Shown piece after piece: positions 42,856 to 50,803 of a stretch of DNA of 64,000 nt. The position numbers and the translations under genes are program-made. Under the pieces are notes generated by a model. The model had not been told where the DNA came from. It did no database searches and worked only from the letters and a program-made list of their open reading frames with translations. The DNA comes from SIG77 sp045589595 (GTDB taxonomy: Bacteria > Verrucomicrobiota > Lentisphaeria > Victivallales > UBA1829). The first letter of the stretch is position 1, and every line of letters begins with the position of its first letter. The DNA lies in NCBI GenBank assembly GCA_045589595.1, contig JAZNPK010000002.1, positions 1-64,000 of the forward strand. The letters run 5' to 3'.

Positions 42856-44001
42856 TTATTGAGTCTGAGATTTTTTTCTTGCGGCTTCTGCGGCGAGGTC
42901 ATCATATTTTTTTGCCCAGCTGTGGAGTTCTTTCCGGTATGCTGTTGTGATATGATGTCTGTGTGTGACGCTCCGGCAGAATGCGGCGGCGGCTTCATAT
43001 TTTTCCTGCATGGCATAAGTTTCGCAGATCCGGATGTCGCATTTGCGCTGGATGTCGTGCTGCAAGTAGTAATGACGGGCAAGATTCTGGTAAATTTTTA
43101 CTACCGTATCATATTTTTTCTCTTTGAGCAGTATGCTGCGACGTTGTTCCAGCAGACTGAAACGGACTGTATTGCTGTTGCCGGCTATCATTTCCAGAGA
43201 TTGGAGTCTCTGTTGGGCATAAGCCCATTTCTGGTGACAGATCAGAAACGGGATATAGAGGCGGACGGCGGTATTCCGTTCTTCCAGCGGCAGTTGTCCG
43301 ATTTGTGACGCTACGATCTCTTTGCCGTATCGTCCCCGTGCGCCCCAGAATTCCAGACAGAACTGTGCTGTGATTGTTTTGAGAAGGCGGATACGCTGTT
43401 TGACTTTTTCCGGCGAGTTCTCATTGAATTTTTCGATCTCGCACATCTTTTTCCAGCCGGATTCGTACTGCTTATCTGCAAAATACAGATGCATCTGCAT
43501 GATCTCCAGTTCAAGTTGAAGATCGGCAGACAGGTTTTTCTGTGAGAAAAATTCCTGATGGATCTTCTTTGCCGTGTCCAGCTGTTCGCCGGTCAGCGCA
43601 TAATGAAAACGCTCCTGAAGAAGATGATAATACAACTGCTGTCTGTCATTGTTTTTTCTGATTTTTTCCAGGATCACATCACAGAACGATCCCAGTTTTT
43701 CAACATCCAGAATGGGATCAAGAATAGTCTTCACTGCCTGATACGCACCGTACGCGAGATCAACGGATTCCGTTTCCTCCGCGAGTTTTTGGTACAGTTC
43801 AGCCGCTTTGGCATTTTCGCCCTTCATCGCGGCGAGCCGGGCTTCATAAACTTTTTTCTGTTCCGGTGTGGTTTGAATGCCGGCAATGGCTTTTTCGTAT
43901 GCTTCCACGCCGCCTTCGGACAGCGCCTGATCGGGAGTCGCAGCTGTCAGAACCGCAGATGCGAACAGGGGAAGAACGGCGGACAATATTTTGTTCGTCA
44001 T
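42856..44001 (-). CDS. Secreted TPR-like protein of unknown function
   Basis: This 381-residue protein has signal peptide MTNKILSAVLPLFASAVLTA. The mature part is almost wholly alpha-helical, with helix pairs such as AKAAELYQKLAEETESVDLAY and DTVVKIYQNLARHYYLQHD that resemble degenerate tetratricopeptide repeats. No enzymatic motif is seen. It probably acts as a periplasmic scaffold. It forms a single-gene unit with a good promoter, and cloverleaf element D lies 31 nt after its stop. The family is not recognised. Confidence 0.75.
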   Translation of the reverse strand: MTNKILSAVLPLFASAVLTAATPDQALSEGGVEAYEKAIAGIQTTPEQKKVYEARLAAMKGENAKAAELYQKLAEETESVDLAYGAYQAVKTILDPILDVEKLGSFCDVILEKIRKNNDRQQLYYHLLQERFHYALTGEQLDTAKKIHQEFFSQKNLSADLQLELEIMQMHLYFADKQYESGWKKMCEIEKFNENSPEKVKQRIRLLKTITAQFCLEFWGARGRYGKEIVASQIGQLPLEERNTAVRLYIPFLICHQKWAYAQQRLQSLEMIAGNSNTVRFSLLEQRRSILLKEKKYDTVVKIYQNLARHYYLQHDIQRKCDIRICETYAMQEKYEAAAAFCRSVTHRHHITTAYRKELHSWAKKYDDLAAEAARKKSQTQ

Positions 44002-44050
44002 GGTGGAAAAAACAGCCTTTCCTCAGCTATATGATTTCGGGGACTGCAAT

Positions 44051-44079
44051 AAAATAATCACAAAACAGCCGTTTGTCAA
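44051..44079 (-). promoter_or_regulatory. Promoter of the TPR-like gene
   Basis: Consensus TTGACA (44074-44079) and TATTTT (44051-44056) with a 17-nt spacer on the minus strand, about 45 nt before the ATG. Confidence 0.6.
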
Positions 44080-44180
44080 GCCCTCCTGTTTTTTTCTTGA
44101 CTTTTTTTCTGCCGCACTGGAAATCTTCTGCGAACTGTGCTTTATTATTCGTGGAACAGAAAATTTATGGTGATGTAATT

Positions 44181-44750
44181 ATGGAAATCGTAGCTGGTAC
44201 TGCCCGGGGGCTGATCCTGACCTCGCCCGGGGAAAATGATGAGGTCAGACCCACTTCTGTAAGAGCAAGACGCGCCTTTTTCGACAGCCTCGGTGATCTG
44301 AAGGGAAAGGTCTTTGCCGATATTTTTGCCGGATCCGGTGCAATGGGGCTGGAAGCCGCAAGCCGCGGCGCGGAAAAAGTTTTCTTCTTTGAACAGGCGC
44401 TTCCTGTTTTGAAAATGATCGAAAAAAACTGCAATCGCGTCGCCAGGACCGGGGTCACAACGGATATGCAGATCGTCCGCGGCGCAATTCCGCCCTTCCG
44501 CACCGATCTCGCCCGTTTCGCCAGACCCGATATCGTTTTTGCGGATCCTCCCTACGCCGCATCCATGGATTTTTTCAAAGCCGTGACTGCCGATCCCTGT
44601 TTCCGCGTTTGGGCGGCTGATGCCGATCTCTACTGGGAACTGCCGGACCGGGATTATGCGTTGGAAGTACCCGCCGCACCGTGGCGCATTATGGCGATCA
44701 AAAATTTCGGTCCGGGGCGTTTTCTGATGCTGAAATGCGTCGATAATTGA
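44181..44750 (+). CDS. rsmD: 16S rRNA (guanine(966)-N(2))-methyltransferase RsmD
   Basis: Methylates G966 of 16S rRNA in the assembled 30S subunit. The 189-residue Rossmann methyltransferase has IVAGTARGLILTSPGENDE with RPTSVRARRAFFDSL at the N-terminus, SAM-binding DIFAGSGAMGLEAASRGA near residue 47, and the catalytic motif IVFADPPYAASM near residue 118. The ATG at 44181 gives the family's normal length; no strong ribosome site is visible. Only a 158-bp gap with the next promoter follows. Confidence 0.92.
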   Translation: MEIVAGTARGLILTSPGENDEVRPTSVRARRAFFDSLGDLKGKVFADIFAGSGAMGLEAASRGAEKVFFFEQALPVLKMIEKNCNRVARTGVTTDMQIVRGAIPPFRTDLARFARPDIVFADPPYAASMDFFKAVTADPCFRVWAADADLYWELPDRDYALEVPAAPWRIMAIKNFGPGRFLMLKCVDN

Positions 44751-44800
44751 AAAAAAACAAAAAAAGAACGATTTTTTACCGCTTTTTCCCCGTTTTTCAT

Positions 44801-44829
44801 TTGACAGATGGCGTTTGGGAATATAAGTT
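44801..44829 (+). promoter_or_regulatory. Promoter of the envelope module 44909-47763
   Basis: Consensus TTGACA (44801-44806), followed by TAAGTT at 17-nt spacing (44824-44829) or TATAAG at 15-nt spacing (44822-44827). It lies about 80 nt before the first ATG. Confidence 0.5.
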
Positions 44830-44908
44830 ATCCGGTGAATCGCATTGTGCGCTTCATTATTGAAAGATTATTTACAAAAGAAACATAACATAACAGGAGC
44901 TTGAAGAA

Positions 44909-46414
44909 ATGGGCATCGCAAACCGGATTATCAACATTCTCGTCCTCGTCGCCGCGATCGGCGCGATCGTACTGGGTATTATGCTCTTCAATAAACGGGA
45001 AGATGTTGCCGACAGTCACAGGAAAATGGCAACCGCAATTGCCGAAAACACTGCAAAACTGATCAAAGAGGAAGATGCCAAGAATGCCCGTAAACTTACG
45101 GTCGCTCCGGCTGAACTGGCGATCACCAAGTCCTCCGATGAGTTTCAGATCCCCCTCAAGAAATTCGGCGATGCTACCAAGAAAATCATCCAGCAGCGCA
45201 ATGCTCTGTCCGATTTTGCTGTGGAATTGACCGGTGTCGTGTCCGAAAATCAGGGCATGGATGCCTTCAGCGCGACCCGTCTTGCTGACTACACCCAGAA
45301 CCCGGACGAAGTCGCGAAGATCACCGCCCGCGTGAATGAACGCATCGAACTCGCCAAGAAAAACCGCGCCGCATTTGTCGCATCTGTCCAGACCCTCAAT
45401 ACGAAACTGAAAATGGATACGCTGGATGCCGCGAAATCTTCTGCTGAAAATCCCGATGCCGATTATCTCAAGACCCGCGTGGATGCCATTGCTGAAAAAG
45501 CCGGCAACTATGTGGAACGCAGTGAAGCGCTCGGGCAGCACGTGAAAGCCATTTCCTCCATCTTCTCCATTGACGAACCCGCGATCGAAAACGCCGACTA
45601 TGCAAGTCTTCTCCAGACTCAGCGTTCCGCTCTTGAACAGAAAATGCAGACCCTGAACGACCTGAAGACTGCCAAAGAACAGCTGACCAAGGAAAATCAG
45701 GAACAGAAAGTCAAGATCGAAGAAGCCACTGCTGCTGCAGATGGTGCCAAGAAACTGGTTGCCATCCGCGAAAAAGAATTGGAAAATGCCCAGAACGAAA
45801 TCAAACGCCTCCGTCAGATCATTACTCCTGTGACCAAAACAGCGCAGGCGAGCGGCGAAGAAAACGTGAACGCCAGCCACAATCAGCTGAAAATGATTCA
45901 GGCGAAAGTCATCCATGCAGATGCGAAACTCGGTTTCGTGATCATCGATATGGGTAAGAAAGCAAAAGTCACCAGCAGGAACGCGCAGGGCAATAAGGTC
46001 GAAACCAGCGTTACGATCCCGCCCAACGCCGTGATGACCGTCGCTTCCAGCCTTGATCCCGCCACTGCAACTTTCAACGGCAAGATCCAGATCACGGAAG
46101 CCGGCGAAAAAGAATCTGTTGCCAACATTCTGCCCAGCCCCGGTAAAGTCATGCCCGCAGTGGGCGATGTGGTCTATTTCTCCAACTACGACCTGGAAAG
46201 CGTCCGCATTGCCAATGAAAAACGCCTGAAAGAAATGCAGCGTCAGGCCGCCGGTACCGCTTCTGCTGTCACCGCAGAAAAATCTGCCGATGATGAAAAT
46301 CTGGACGAACTTCTCGGCGTTGCTGACACCAAGAAAGAAGAAAAGAAAGCGGATGCACCTGCAGCTGCTGCTCCCGCAGCCGCTCCTGTTGTCGCTGATG
46401 ATGAAGTCCTCTGA
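44909..46414 (+). CDS. Membrane-anchored coiled-coil protein of unknown function
   Basis: This 501-residue protein starts with one membrane segment (IINILVLVAAIGAIVLGIML). A long heptad-rich coiled coil covers about residues 210-310 (QKMQTLNDLKTAKEQLTKEN and on). After it comes a beta-rich region, IHADAKLGFVIIDMGKKAKV to about residue 420, that resembles the C-terminal domain of MreC-like or OB-type proteins, though I cannot confirm this. The tail is Ala/Pro/acidic. It probably spans the periplasm. It is the first gene of a module followed by two micro-genes. A strong ribosome site (ACAGGAGCTTGAAG) precedes the ATG. Confidence 0.75.
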   Translation: MGIANRIINILVLVAAIGAIVLGIMLFNKREDVADSHRKMATAIAENTAKLIKEEDAKNARKLTVAPAELAITKSSDEFQIPLKKFGDATKKIIQQRNALSDFAVELTGVVSENQGMDAFSATRLADYTQNPDEVAKITARVNERIELAKKNRAAFVASVQTLNTKLKMDTLDAAKSSAENPDADYLKTRVDAIAEKAGNYVERSEALGQHVKAISSIFSIDEPAIENADYASLLQTQRSALEQKMQTLNDLKTAKEQLTKENQEQKVKIEEATAAADGAKKLVAIREKELENAQNEIKRLRQIITPVTKTAQASGEENVNASHNQLKMIQAKVIHADAKLGFVIIDMGKKAKVTSRNAQGNKVETSVTIPPNAVMTVASSLDPATATFNGKIQITEAGEKESVANILPSPGKVMPAVGDVVYFSNYDLESVRIANEKRLKEMQRQAAGTASAVTAEKSADDENLDELLGVADTKKEEKKADAPAAAAPAAAPVVADDEVL

Positions 46415-46434
46415 TCAGGAAAGGATAGTTCATT

Positions 46435-46539
46435 ATGAATAACAGTATGATCCTTGCGGTTTCCGCCGTTACGCTTCTCGCGCTTCTGGGTACGATCGTG
46501 ATCCAGATCATGGAGATGAAAGCGTATCAGATGTTCTGA
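46435..46539 (+). CDS. 34-residue single-pass membrane peptide
   Basis: The frame encodes MNNSMILAVSAVTLLALLGT, then IVIQIMEMKAYQMF, and a TGA stop. The central 20 residues are one hydrophobic helix, and the tail is amphipathic. AGGAAAGG lies upstream at suitable spacing and the gene is 20 nt from the preceding stop, so it should be translated. No family is recognised. The gene lies between the coiled-coil protein and a small lipoprotein gene, both consistent with an envelope complex. Confidence 0.65.
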   Translation: MNNSMILAVSAVTLLALLGTIVIQIMEMKAYQMF

Positions 46540-46552
46540 CGGAGCCACACGC

Positions 46553-46708
46553 GTGACCCGCAAATTTTATGTGCTGTTGCTGACAGCCATTCTGGCAGCC
46601 ATCGCTCTCACTGCCTGCACGCAGTATGAGAGAGATGGCTTCAATCCCAAACCGTTCAATGCCCCCGCTGATTGGGAATATCAACCCTATGGCGGGTTTT
46701 ATAATTAA
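46553..46708 (+). CDS. 51-residue lipoprotein
   Basis: A GTG-started frame with GGAG upstream. MTRKFYVLLLTAILAAIALT is followed by AC, forming a lipobox L-T-A-C with the Cys at residue 22. The mature peptide has about 30 residues and ends with GFNPKPFNAPADWEYQPYGG and FYN, rich in Pro and aromatic residues. It should be lipid-modified and anchored in a membrane. It lies 13 nt after the membrane-peptide gene. Its function is unknown. The N-P-x-P-F-N-x-P-x-x-W-E pattern is a good search handle for homologues. Confidence 0.7.
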   Translation: MTRKFYVLLLTAILAAIALTACTQYERDGFNPKPFNAPADWEYQPYGGFYN

Positions 46709-46740
46709 CGCTTTTGTCATACGAAAAAAGAAAGGATAAA

Positions 46741-47763
46741 ATGATGAAATCTCTCCGCCGTTTTTTGGGCAGTGTTGTGATCGCCGCTGCTGCGTTCTGC
46801 TCTGCTGCCATGTCCGCTCAGAATCTTGAAAGTTACCTGCCTGCCAACATGGATGGTGCTCTGATCGTCAATTCCGGCAAGATCATCAGTCATCCGCTGG
46901 TGGCGGAATTTATACCGATGGTGCAGCAGGAACTCCAGCCGCTCGGTCTGTCGGTGGATGATCTGAGGGGGCGTCTGATTGTCGGGTTTGCCAATTTCGC
47001 AGCCAGTATCGAAAAACCGGAAGCCCTTGATTTTGTGGCCCTTGTCCGCTTTGAACGGCCTGTTGTGGAAAAACTTCTGGCGATGCTGGATGCAAAATGC
47101 ATGACCACGGATGGCAGCGACAAATACAAAAGACTGACTGTCGGCAATGTTCAGGCGCGGCTTTTTAAGGCTGACCAGAGCAATCTGGCTATGGTCGCCG
47201 CAGATAAAAACACGATCCAGGTGTTCAAAGTTGCCAATCCGGCAGCGATTGCTCCCCTCGCACCTGTTGGCAAAAATGTTCTGACGCCCCTCGCGGCTGC
47301 GAAAAAAGACGCATTTGACGCGGCGTTTGCGGTCAGCTGCGATGCAAAAAAACTTGTGGATGCCATGAAGATCATCCTTGCCCAGAGCGGTGAACTGCCG
47401 GGTGTTGATCCCCGGGATTTCATGAAGACCCTCGAACTTCTTGATTTCGGTATGGGTACGCTTGATGCGACCCCCACAGGTATCAGCCTCTGGAGTATTT
47501 CCCGCTGCAAGGATGCCGCCGGACCGCAGGTTCTTGCGGAAATGGAACGGAAATCCCGTGAAAAAGTTGTGGCAGAGATGCCCTTCCTGAAGCCGATCTG
47601 TGACCGCCAGAAGACCACCATTTCCGGCAGCGACTACATTTGCTCTCTTGATCTGACCAACGAAGAATTGATGGGCTTGATCCAGGCAGGTATGCTGTAT
47701 GTGATGCAGCAGAGTGCCGCTCAGGCTGAAGCTGCCGCACCTGCCGCTGCTCCTGCAAAATAA
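46741..47763 (+). CDS. Secreted protein of unknown function
   Basis: This 340-residue protein has signal peptide MMKSLRRFLGSVVIAAAAFC followed by SAAMSAQ. The mature part is alpha/beta, with SYLPANMDGALIVNSGKIIS near the N-terminus, similar in flavour to DUF3352-like proteins, but I cannot assign it. The C-terminus is Ala/Pro-rich. AGAAAGG precedes the ATG pair at 46741/46744. It is the last gene of the envelope module and ends at a strong terminator. Its organisation recalls the secreted protein at 9879-10688 without clear sequence identity. Confidence 0.75.
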   Translation: MMKSLRRFLGSVVIAAAAFCSAAMSAQNLESYLPANMDGALIVNSGKIISHPLVAEFIPMVQQELQPLGLSVDDLRGRLIVGFANFAASIEKPEALDFVALVRFERPVVEKLLAMLDAKCMTTDGSDKYKRLTVGNVQARLFKADQSNLAMVAADKNTIQVFKVANPAAIAPLAPVGKNVLTPLAAAKKDAFDAAFAVSCDAKKLVDAMKIILAQSGELPGVDPRDFMKTLELLDFGMGTLDATPTGISLWSISRCKDAAGPQVLAEMERKSREKVVAEMPFLKPICDRQKTTISGSDYICSLDLTNEELMGLIQAGMLYVMQQSAAQAEAAAPAAAPAK

Positions 47764-47792
47764 GCGGTCCTCTCCCGCAAAAATGAAATTCC

Positions 47793-47822
47793 GGCACGGT
47801 GTAAAAGCCGTGCCTTTTTTGT
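47793..47822 (+). terminator. Intrinsic terminator of the envelope module
   Basis: A perfect 7-bp stem GGCACGG/CCGTGCC (47793-47799 with 47808-47814) is followed by T7, 30 nt after the preceding stop. Confidence 0.85.
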
Positions 47823-47845
47823 GCATAAAATTTTGGTTATCTGAT

Positions 47846-47874
47846 TTGACAACTGCGGGTACACCGTCTATAAT
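47846..47874 (+). promoter_or_regulatory. Consensus promoter of the antiporter-kinase unit
   Basis: TTGACA (47846-47851) and TATAAT (47869-47874) separated by 17 nt, an exact match to the sigma70 consensus. It is the strongest promoter in the window, about 45 nt before the ATG. Confidence 0.8.
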
Positions 47875-47918
47875 ACCAAGTGTAAAAAGAAAATGAAAAA
47901 TTGAAAGGCGGTATTCCC

Positions 47919-49298
47919 ATGAGCAATGATGCATTTCTGATCTTATTTCTGATCCTGTTGGCGTTTATGACGCTGTTTCCGTTGATGTTGCGGAAATGCA
48001 AAGTGCCGGAAGTGATCACGCTGCTGCTGATCGGGATGCTGGTCGGTCCCAACGGGATCGATCTGATCGGACATCTTTCGCCTCATCTGACTATGTTCGG
48101 CGGATCGGCGGAAGCCATCAACGAGAATGCCACCACCTTCATCAATTCCCTCGGCTCCCTCGGACTGCTCTTTCTGATGACGCTTGCGGGGATGGAGGCA
48201 GACTTCAAGTCCTTGAGTTCCAGCCGGAAACCGGTGATCTGTCTGAGCGTTCTGACATTTACGATCCCGGCGATTTCCGGGTTTCTGGTTTACAGAATGT
48301 TTGAGGCGAAAGACTTGCCGGGGCAGCTGCTTTATGCGTCACTTTTTGCCTCGCACAGCGTGGGGATCGTGTTCCCCGTGATCCGTCAGTTGAACCTGAC
48401 CCGGACGATTTTCGGCGTGGCGGTGCTGATCTCAACGGTCATTACGGACGTTTTGAGTATCATCCTTCTGGCGGTCAGTGTGCAGATGAAAAAAGTGATG
48501 AATCCGGAAGTGCTGACCAACGGACAGATGCACAAGACCATGTCCATTTTTGATTATCTTGATCCTTCGATCTTCGGGAACAGTTTCATCTTTATCTTTC
48601 TGTTCATCGTCTGCATTTATTTTATTGTGGTTCTGTACTTTACGCCGAAAGTCGGGGCATTTATCATGCGGCTTCTGCCCAACGGTGAGGATTCGCTCAC
48701 ATCCTGTTTTGTGTTTGTGATCCTGCTGGCGGTGATCTGCGGCGAATTGCTGGGGATCAATCTCGTGGTGGGGGCATTTCTGGCGGGTCTCGGACTCTCC
48801 CGCGTGGTCAAGACTGCCACCAACAATAACGGACCGACACCCTATCAGAAACTGGAAGGGATCGGGTATGGTCTGCTGATCCCGTTCCTTTTTCTTTCCA
48901 TCGGGATGAAAACGGACTTCGGGATCCTTTTCAATTCCTGGAGCAACATCACGATCATCGGTTTGACGGTCGCCGGGCTGGTGGGCAGCAAAGTGTTCTC
49001 CGGTTGGCTTTCCCTGAAACTCTGCGGGTTCCGCGATGCCAAGGGGCTGTGTGCCGGGGTAATGACGGTGCCCCAGCTTTCCGCAACGCTTGCAGCAGCC
49101 GCCATCGGGAAAGATCTCGGTATGCTCGCTGATAACTTTTTCAATGCCATCGTGGTGCTATCCATCGTTACAACGCTGCCGGTCCCCAATATCGTCCGGT
49201 GGATCATCGAACATTATCAACTGCGTTTTGTTCCCATTGCCACGCGGAAAGATACGCCGTTTGAACTGCCTGAATCCCGCGAAGACGAACTGATTTGA
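47919..49298 (+). CDS. CPA2-type cation:proton antiporter
   Basis: This 459-residue membrane protein has about 12 hydrophobic segments. KCKVPEVITLLLIGMLVGPN matches the first helices of the Na+/H+ exchanger family. FLMTLAGMEADFKSL and LFASHSVGIVFPVIRQLNLT correspond to later family motifs. No TrkA or EIIA domain is fused, unlike the protein at 26457. A TTG further upstream was not used because GAAAGG lies 10-12 nt before the ATG. It is 16 nt upstream of a sugar kinase and shares the consensus promoter. Confidence 0.87.
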   Translation: MSNDAFLILFLILLAFMTLFPLMLRKCKVPEVITLLLIGMLVGPNGIDLIGHLSPHLTMFGGSAEAINENATTFINSLGSLGLLFLMTLAGMEADFKSLSSSRKPVICLSVLTFTIPAISGFLVYRMFEAKDLPGQLLYASLFASHSVGIVFPVIRQLNLTRTIFGVAVLISTVITDVLSIILLAVSVQMKKVMNPEVLTNGQMHKTMSIFDYLDPSIFGNSFIFIFLFIVCIYFIVVLYFTPKVGAFIMRLLPNGEDSLTSCFVFVILLAVICGELLGINLVVGAFLAGLGLSRVVKTATNNNGPTPYQKLEGIGYGLLIPFLFLSIGMKTDFGILFNSWSNITIIGLTVAGLVGSKVFSGWLSLKLCGFRDAKGLCAGVMTVPQLSATLAAAAIGKDLGMLADNFFNAIVVLSIVTTLPVPNIVRWIIEHYQLRFVPIATRKDTPFELPESREDELI

Positions 49299-49314
49299 AC
49301 ACGGAGAATGAAAT

Positions 49315-50616
49315 ATGACTTGTGCACTCGGTATTGATTTCGGTACGACAAAGAACGCTGTTATTTTTTACGACGGAGAACGGCCGGAGAACTCAATTGC
49401 CCTTTCCGCTTCCCATTATGCCGGATTTACGGATGGTACCGCGAGACAGGATTTTCTCAAGTCCGCCGCTTGTGTCCGTGATCTGATCATGCAGCTGCCG
49501 GAAGAAAAACGGAACCGCATCTCTGCCATCGGGCTGACCGGGCAGATGCACTCCGTGGTGCTGTGGAACAACGATACCTGTTCTCCGGTGACCACCTGGC
49601 AGGATAAAACTGCGTCCGCCACCGGAAAACTGGAACTGTACCGCGCAAAAAGCGGTTGTCACCTCTGCGATGGATTCGGTGCCGTGACCCTCGCGATGAT
49701 GGCAGAAGAAAATCAGTTGTCGGGTTGGACCGCGTGCGGAACACCTGCCGACCGTTTCGCCGCGCTCCTCTGCGGAAAAAATGATTGTGCCATGGATCCC
49801 ACATTCGCCGCCTCGTGGGGGATCTTCGATCTTCAGAACGGAACGTGGAACAGAAATGCCGCCGGACAACTGGGGATCCCGTTTGAACTGCTCCCCCGGA
49901 TCGTCCCCTCCGGCAGTTGTATCGGCAGAACAAAAGGCTTCGTCGGCTTGCCCGATGATATTCCGGTCATGGCAGCGTTCGGCGATAATCAGGCATCGAT
50001 TTACGGGACAAGCTGCGATTTGCAGGAAGAACTGTTTATGACCCTCGGTACCGGCGCTCAACTCTCCTATCTCCTCCGGGACGACGAAGAACTGCCGTCC
50101 GGCGTGGAAGCAAGACCTTTTCTCAACGGCAGCATCCTCGCTGTTCATGCCCCCCTCTGCGGCGGCAGAGCGTGGGCGTGGCTGGCAAAGTCCGTCAATC
50201 AGATGCTGTCGGCTCTCGGCTTGACAGAGATCCCCGAAAAAGAATTGATGGACCGCCTCGATCAGATGGCTCTCAACGGCAACAGCAACGGATTGACCGT
50301 ACAGCCGCATTTCCTCGGCGAACGCTCCGATCCCACCCTCCGCGGAACGATCAGCGGTATCGATCTGGAAAATTTTACACTGCCCGCACTCGCCACCGCC
50401 CTCGGAAACGGTATCATCCATACCCTCGCCGCCGGGATCCCGGAAGAATGCCGGAAACGGCGGAAAACGATTGTCGGCTCCGGTAACGGTCTGCGCCTGT
50501 GCCAGTCCCTCCGGTCCGCCGCAGAACAGATCCTGCAACTGCCCGTCGTGTTCCGGGAAGTAAAGGAAGAAGCCGCCACCGGCGCCGCAAAACTGGCACT
50601 GAAAATGAACCTGTGA
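49315..50616 (+). CDS. FGGY-family carbohydrate kinase
   Basis: This 433-residue kinase has the actin-like ATPase fold. Phosphate-1 motif ALGIDFGTTKNAVIFYD is at the N-terminus, ISAIGLTGQMHSVVLWNND follows, and the adenosine motif IVGSGNGLRLCQSL is near residue 383. AAFGDNQASIYGTS and FMTLGTGAQLSY are also typical. It is short for xylulokinase and may be closer to sedoheptulokinase, but the sugar cannot be fixed from motifs. Cloverleaf element E begins 12 nt after its stop. Confidence 0.85.
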   Translation: MTCALGIDFGTTKNAVIFYDGERPENSIALSASHYAGFTDGTARQDFLKSAACVRDLIMQLPEEKRNRISAIGLTGQMHSVVLWNNDTCSPVTTWQDKTASATGKLELYRAKSGCHLCDGFGAVTLAMMAEENQLSGWTACGTPADRFAALLCGKNDCAMDPTFAASWGIFDLQNGTWNRNAAGQLGIPFELLPRIVPSGSCIGRTKGFVGLPDDIPVMAAFGDNQASIYGTSCDLQEELFMTLGTGAQLSYLLRDDEELPSGVEARPFLNGSILAVHAPLCGGRAWAWLAKSVNQMLSALGLTEIPEKELMDRLDQMALNGNSNGLTVQPHFLGERSDPTLRGTISGIDLENFTLPALATALGNGIIHTLAAGIPEECRKRRKTIVGSGNGLRLCQSLRSAAEQILQLPVVFREVKEEAATGAAKLALKMNL

Positions 50617-50627
50617 CCACAGACCGC

Positions 50628-50784
50628 CGCCACCGCATAAAAACGGCGGGGCGATCGCCGGAGCGCAGCTCCGGCATACCGCCCCGGAAACATTACAGCC
50701 CGCCACTGGCGGGCTGTTGTGTTTCCGGGACGGTACAAAACCGCGGGTGCGGTTTTGATCGCCCCGCCGTTCTGTGCGGTGGCG
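50628..50784. repeat. GC-rich cloverleaf element E
   Basis: The outer stem is 10 bp plus 15 bp separated by a small internal loop (50628-50656 with 50757-50784). Inside are three hairpins: 50657-50675 (8 bp, loop GCA), 50677-50735 (5-bp base, then a 9-bp and a 9-bp perfect stem, loop ACT) and 50737-50756 (8 bp perfect, loop GGGT). Linkers are 0, 1, 1 and 0 nt. It fills the 187-bp gap between two convergent genes, 12 nt after the kinase stop and 19 nt from the sigma-factor stop. No T-tract on either strand. Confidence 0.9.
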
Positions 50785-50803
50785 TGTGATCAGGATTTTA
50801 ACA

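Noticed and set aside
47901..47918. TTG at 47901 as the start of the second antiporter
   Set aside because: The GAAAGG ribosome site overlaps it and serves the ATG at 47919 instead.
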